Shown: positions 61,037-64,000 of the stretch, piece after piece | How positions within the stretch are numbered: position 1 is the first letter of the stretch | Layout of the letters: every line of letters begins with the position of its first letter | Assembly: GCF_036588685.1 (NCBI RefSeq) | Contig: NC_086375.1 | Span: 51,344,955-51,408,954, forward strand | Direction: 5' to 3' | Length of the DNA: 64,000 nucleotides | From: Mytilus trossulus | Taxonomy: Eukaryota; Mollusca; Bivalvia; Mytilida; Mytilidae | The notes under the pieces: generated by a model | The model's input: only the letters and a program-made list of their open reading frames with translations | What the model was told of the DNA's origin: nothing | Databases searched by the model: none | Translations under genes and position numbers: made by a program

Positions 61037-62995
61037 TTGGGATGATATGTTTTTTTTATGATTTTTTTTCTCCAGAGAATCAAGGATTTAGTATGGAACT
61101 TTGTATGATGTTAAAAACATTATTCATCAACTAGTAAAATTTCATTAGTATAATGAAGGCCAAGAATGTCTAAATCATTTTTGGTCTTAGATTCTTTATC
61201 TGACATAACAGAATTTTTCTAACAGGTAATTACTTTGATCTAACCTCTATTCAAAACTACAGGGCATTATATAGCTGATTATATGGTATTTTTATTTTTA
61301 GAGAATTAAGTCATGTAAGTGTTTTTGAAAGACCAATGATGTTTTTTGTTAAATTCATTCACAACTTTTCTAACCTATACAGCATGACATATTGTATACA
61401 TTAGCACCATCTTGTGTATTATGTTGAAAACCATTAAACCATATCTAAATGCCAAATTTTGTGTGTAGGGTTCTCATTGACATATATATACCTCACATCT
61501 CATATTCACTGTATCTTAATAGGACATTATAACCATTAGTGTATTATGGCCAATTATAAATACATTAGTAGGTTAAATCTTTTAATTGGCTTTACATAAA
61601 ACCAACATTAACTTATATGTAACATAATAAATAATACAGAAATAAATACTGAAGTAAAAAAGACACAAAAAGTCATATTAAACAGTGTCTAACATTCAAT
61701 CATATTTTTTTTAACATAAATTATTCCTTTTTCTTTTTACGAAATAGTGTTTAATCCTAGAAAATCATAACAAAATACTTTGTAGCATCATTTTTTCAAC
61801 CAATAACTTTGTTTACCATCATTATTTAATTGTATTATTCGGAGCTAATTTTTCCATATATATTAAAATTGATTTTTAGCACCATTCTTGCCTATCAGTA
61901 TCGCTTGGAGAGTACTACTTCAAATTGATCTAAACAAGACAGCAACCCAAAAATCCAATAAAATATGTTTTGGTCATAAATCCAGCAGTTGGTTTTCTAA
62001 TTTGAATTGTTCAGATGTGTCATGTCAAGGCTTTTTATAACTGATTTTAAGGTATAAGTTTTGCTCATTGTTAAAGGTCATATATATATATATGATGAGT
62101 CAAAGTTGCTTATATCACCATCATTTTGACTCTGTTGGATAGTTGTATCATTGGCAATTATGTGACATCTCCCTATTTTTATAGTGTCAATTTGTTAATA
62201 TGTGTTGTATATCAATCATAACATTGGAGGAAGCAAACTTTGTTTGTACATGTGTACAAATATTATTCTTTACCATGAAGAAAATTTTAAATCACAACAT
62301 GAAATCATATTACCCACATTCTAAATTTTTGGATTACATATATAGATCTTTGGATGTAGAGACATATATACACTCATATGCACTTTATAGTGTATTGGAC
62401 AAATAGTGACATATTCTTATTTAAATTTGAATGTCGTTAAAAAAGAAAACTTTTATTACATGATAATTTTGGTAAAGAAATATTTTGTCAGTCTGATAGT
62501 AAAACTAACATTCTTCTATATTGCATTCAAAAAGTGTCATATTTTCATGGGATCAACCTGCTTCTTTTATTTTCCTTTAAACAAAATGTTCTAATAGCTA
62601 AGACCATTGCTGATAAAATTTGATCCCTCTTTCTATTAAATAAAAAAGGAAGATAATTTGAGTGAACATATTTCCTTCTGTATGAGCAATGGTGGGAAAA
62701 TTAAAATGTGATATATTTTTTAAATGACATAGTTTGCATCTTCAAAATATATTAGAAGAAAAATCTATATTTTGCTACATTTACAGATTTGAGTCATTTT
62801 TAGCAAAAAAATATTTTATAAAAATTTCTGTGGATAAAACATTGATCAACTTGAAAAAGCTAGCTATGTTATAATGCTGTAAACATGGTAAATTATGCAT
62901 AAATTTCAAATAATGATTTCCATATTTGTAGTTATAATTTGTATTTTTTTTTTATAATTGAATTTGCTATCAAACAAATCAAGGTAATAACAGGG
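61037..62995. other. No gene; decayed family A copy at about 62,000-62,182
   Basis: 'aaggctttttataactgatt', 'gttttgctcattgttaaagg' and 'gtatcattggcaattatgtg' show the family A order in reverse with many changes and an AT microsatellite. Short frames at 62,200-62,594 have no recognisable domains. Confidence 0.55.
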
Positions 62996-63335
62996 TTCGA
63001 GCTAAGGATTTTTGAAGGCAAGTCCAGGGACTCGTCATTTTTTGCCATATTGAGTCCAACAGCAAGAAGAACTGAAGAAGATATTTTATTGCAATATAAT
63101 GTAATATTTTAGTCTTCATGGCCTAACAGAGCAATGAAATGACATTAAATTCAGATTACTTTAAAACTTTTGCTATAAAATGACGACAGTTGTGTTTAAA
63201 TGTGCTCAGTTTATACATATATTTCAATCTGGATGCATCTGTGGACTCACCAGTTTTGAAAATGGTGAGTCCAGACAAATTTTGATGAGTTCAGGACTGA
63301 TGGACTCGTCTTAGAATGCTTAGAGAGAACCCTGA
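62996..63335. mobile_element. Dispersed element, family G (copy 2)
   Basis: 'aaggatttttgaaggcaagt', 'ccagggactcgtcatttttt', 'gtggactcaccagttttga' and 'gatgagttcaggactgatgg' align with 51,009-51,301 in the same orientation. Confidence 0.8.
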
Positions 63336-63567
63336 ACAATTTTATAAGTATTATCCTGTTTAAGTAAATATTTTCACAATTTTATTAAGCTATGTTGCTA
63401 AAATGAAAATGAAAGCAAGCAGCAAAAACACTTTAAACTGTGTACATTTTATGCACAGAAATAATATTTTTCATGTAGCAGTGACACTTCTATAAATCAT
63501 ATATTCTGTAAAAACTTGATCACAGATTAGAAATGGAATGTATATAAATACTGATATAGATTATCAC

Positions 63568-64000
63568 CTATTTAGAGGTGTAACTGTTCGTGATTTACTA
63601 CTTGATGGCCTCTCCGAATCAGGAGGTCTGGGTGTTATACATTCCCCGTCTATGGACATAATCTCTATAGAGTCTTGGTGTTTAGAATTATAAATATTAG
63701 TCCGCACAGAAGAAGCAGAACTTCTACCACTCTGAGCACTTGAAACTCTACTGTAATCCTGATAGACAAGACTACCAGATCGATTAATTTCTGGTAAAAA
63801 TGGAGTTTTAGAATCACTATTTACTGAATCACTTCTTTCTAAACTAAAACTATCATTTTTTAGCACTTGAGCTTTCCTTTGAAAGAAAGGTTCATTCATT
63901 GAATAAACAGGTTCTACATTTTCTTTTGGATAATTTTCACTAGGAACCCATTCTTGATAAATGTCTGTTTCTGACCCATTAGTTTCTTCTACTGTTCTGG
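63568..64000 (-). CDS. Exon of an unidentified gene, cut by the window edge
   Basis: A minus-strand frame is open from the window edge (RTVEETNGSETDIYQEW near 64,000) to 63,567. It encodes at least 144 residues rich in Ser, Arg, Pro and Asn (SGRSSASSVRTNIYNSK, ITPRPPDSERPSSSKSR). The composition looks like an intrinsically disordered tail with basic/Ser-Pro phosphorylation-type motifs. The frame meets TGA at 63,564-63,566. The same bases also form a plausible 5' splice site (AATAG|GTGATA), so this is either a last exon or an internal one ending at 63,568. It is transcribed in the same direction as TTC27 and lies upstream of it. I do not recognise the protein. Confidence 0.65.

Noticed and set aside
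1-64000. CRISPR arrays, bacterial operons, tRNA/rRNA genes
   Set aside because: The direct repeats present are contiguous tandem arrays without spacers. The genes have spliceosomal introns. I could not recognise any tRNA cloverleaf or rRNA segment by eye; a tRNA scan would be the decisive check.

Overview
The window is animal genomic DNA, most likely from a marine mussel (Mytilus or a close relative). It is strongly AT-rich and has long introns with GT/AG junctions. It is full of dispersed repeats of the kind I know from mussel genomes: an element starting 'gaagatgtggtatgattgcc', one with 'gacgaaacgcgcgtctggcg', one with 'ccaggtttaatccaccattt', and one ending 'ggccaggtgagct'. Genus-level assignment is inference. 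I recognise no prokaryotic genes, operons or CRISPR arrays, and I could not support any tRNA or rRNA gene.

Layout. Positions 1-28,200 hold no gene I can support. This part is a mosaic of tandem arrays, foldback elements, dispersed repeats, a broken reverse-transcriptase element (12.4-13.5 kb), a 1.1-kb near-perfect palindrome (15.7-16.8 kb) and an old 380-bp local duplication (18.0 and 21.1 kb). A two-exon F-box/leucine-rich-repeat gene lies on the minus strand at 28,239-31,287. From 34,369 to 58,062, also on the minus strand, is a complete TTC27 gene. I could trace 24 coding exons with continuous phase, giving 838 residues, close to the length of human TTC27. A degenerate non-LTR retrotransposon sits antisense in its first intron. 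From 58 to 63.5 kb the sequence is again repeats and unassigned DNA. The end of another minus-strand gene enters at 63,568-64,000.

The most unusual observation is in TTC27. Three tandem arrays have each grown out of an exon-intron junction of this one gene, so that they multiply the splice site itself. A 54-bp array copies the last 30 nt of exon 3 plus its 5' splice site about 30 times. A 60-bp array copies the 3' splice site of exon 14 seven more times. A 75-77-bp array copies the 3' splice site of exon 16 four more times. The 54-bp unit is a multiple of three and its copies largely stay open in the coding frame. Ends of the commonest mussel repeat also lie within a few to about 35 bp of several TTC27 5' splice sites.

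The F-box gene (substrate choice for ubiquitin ligases) and TTC27 (a TPR protein tied to HSP90/R2TP-assisted assembly) are neighbours on the same strand, but nothing suggests that they work together.
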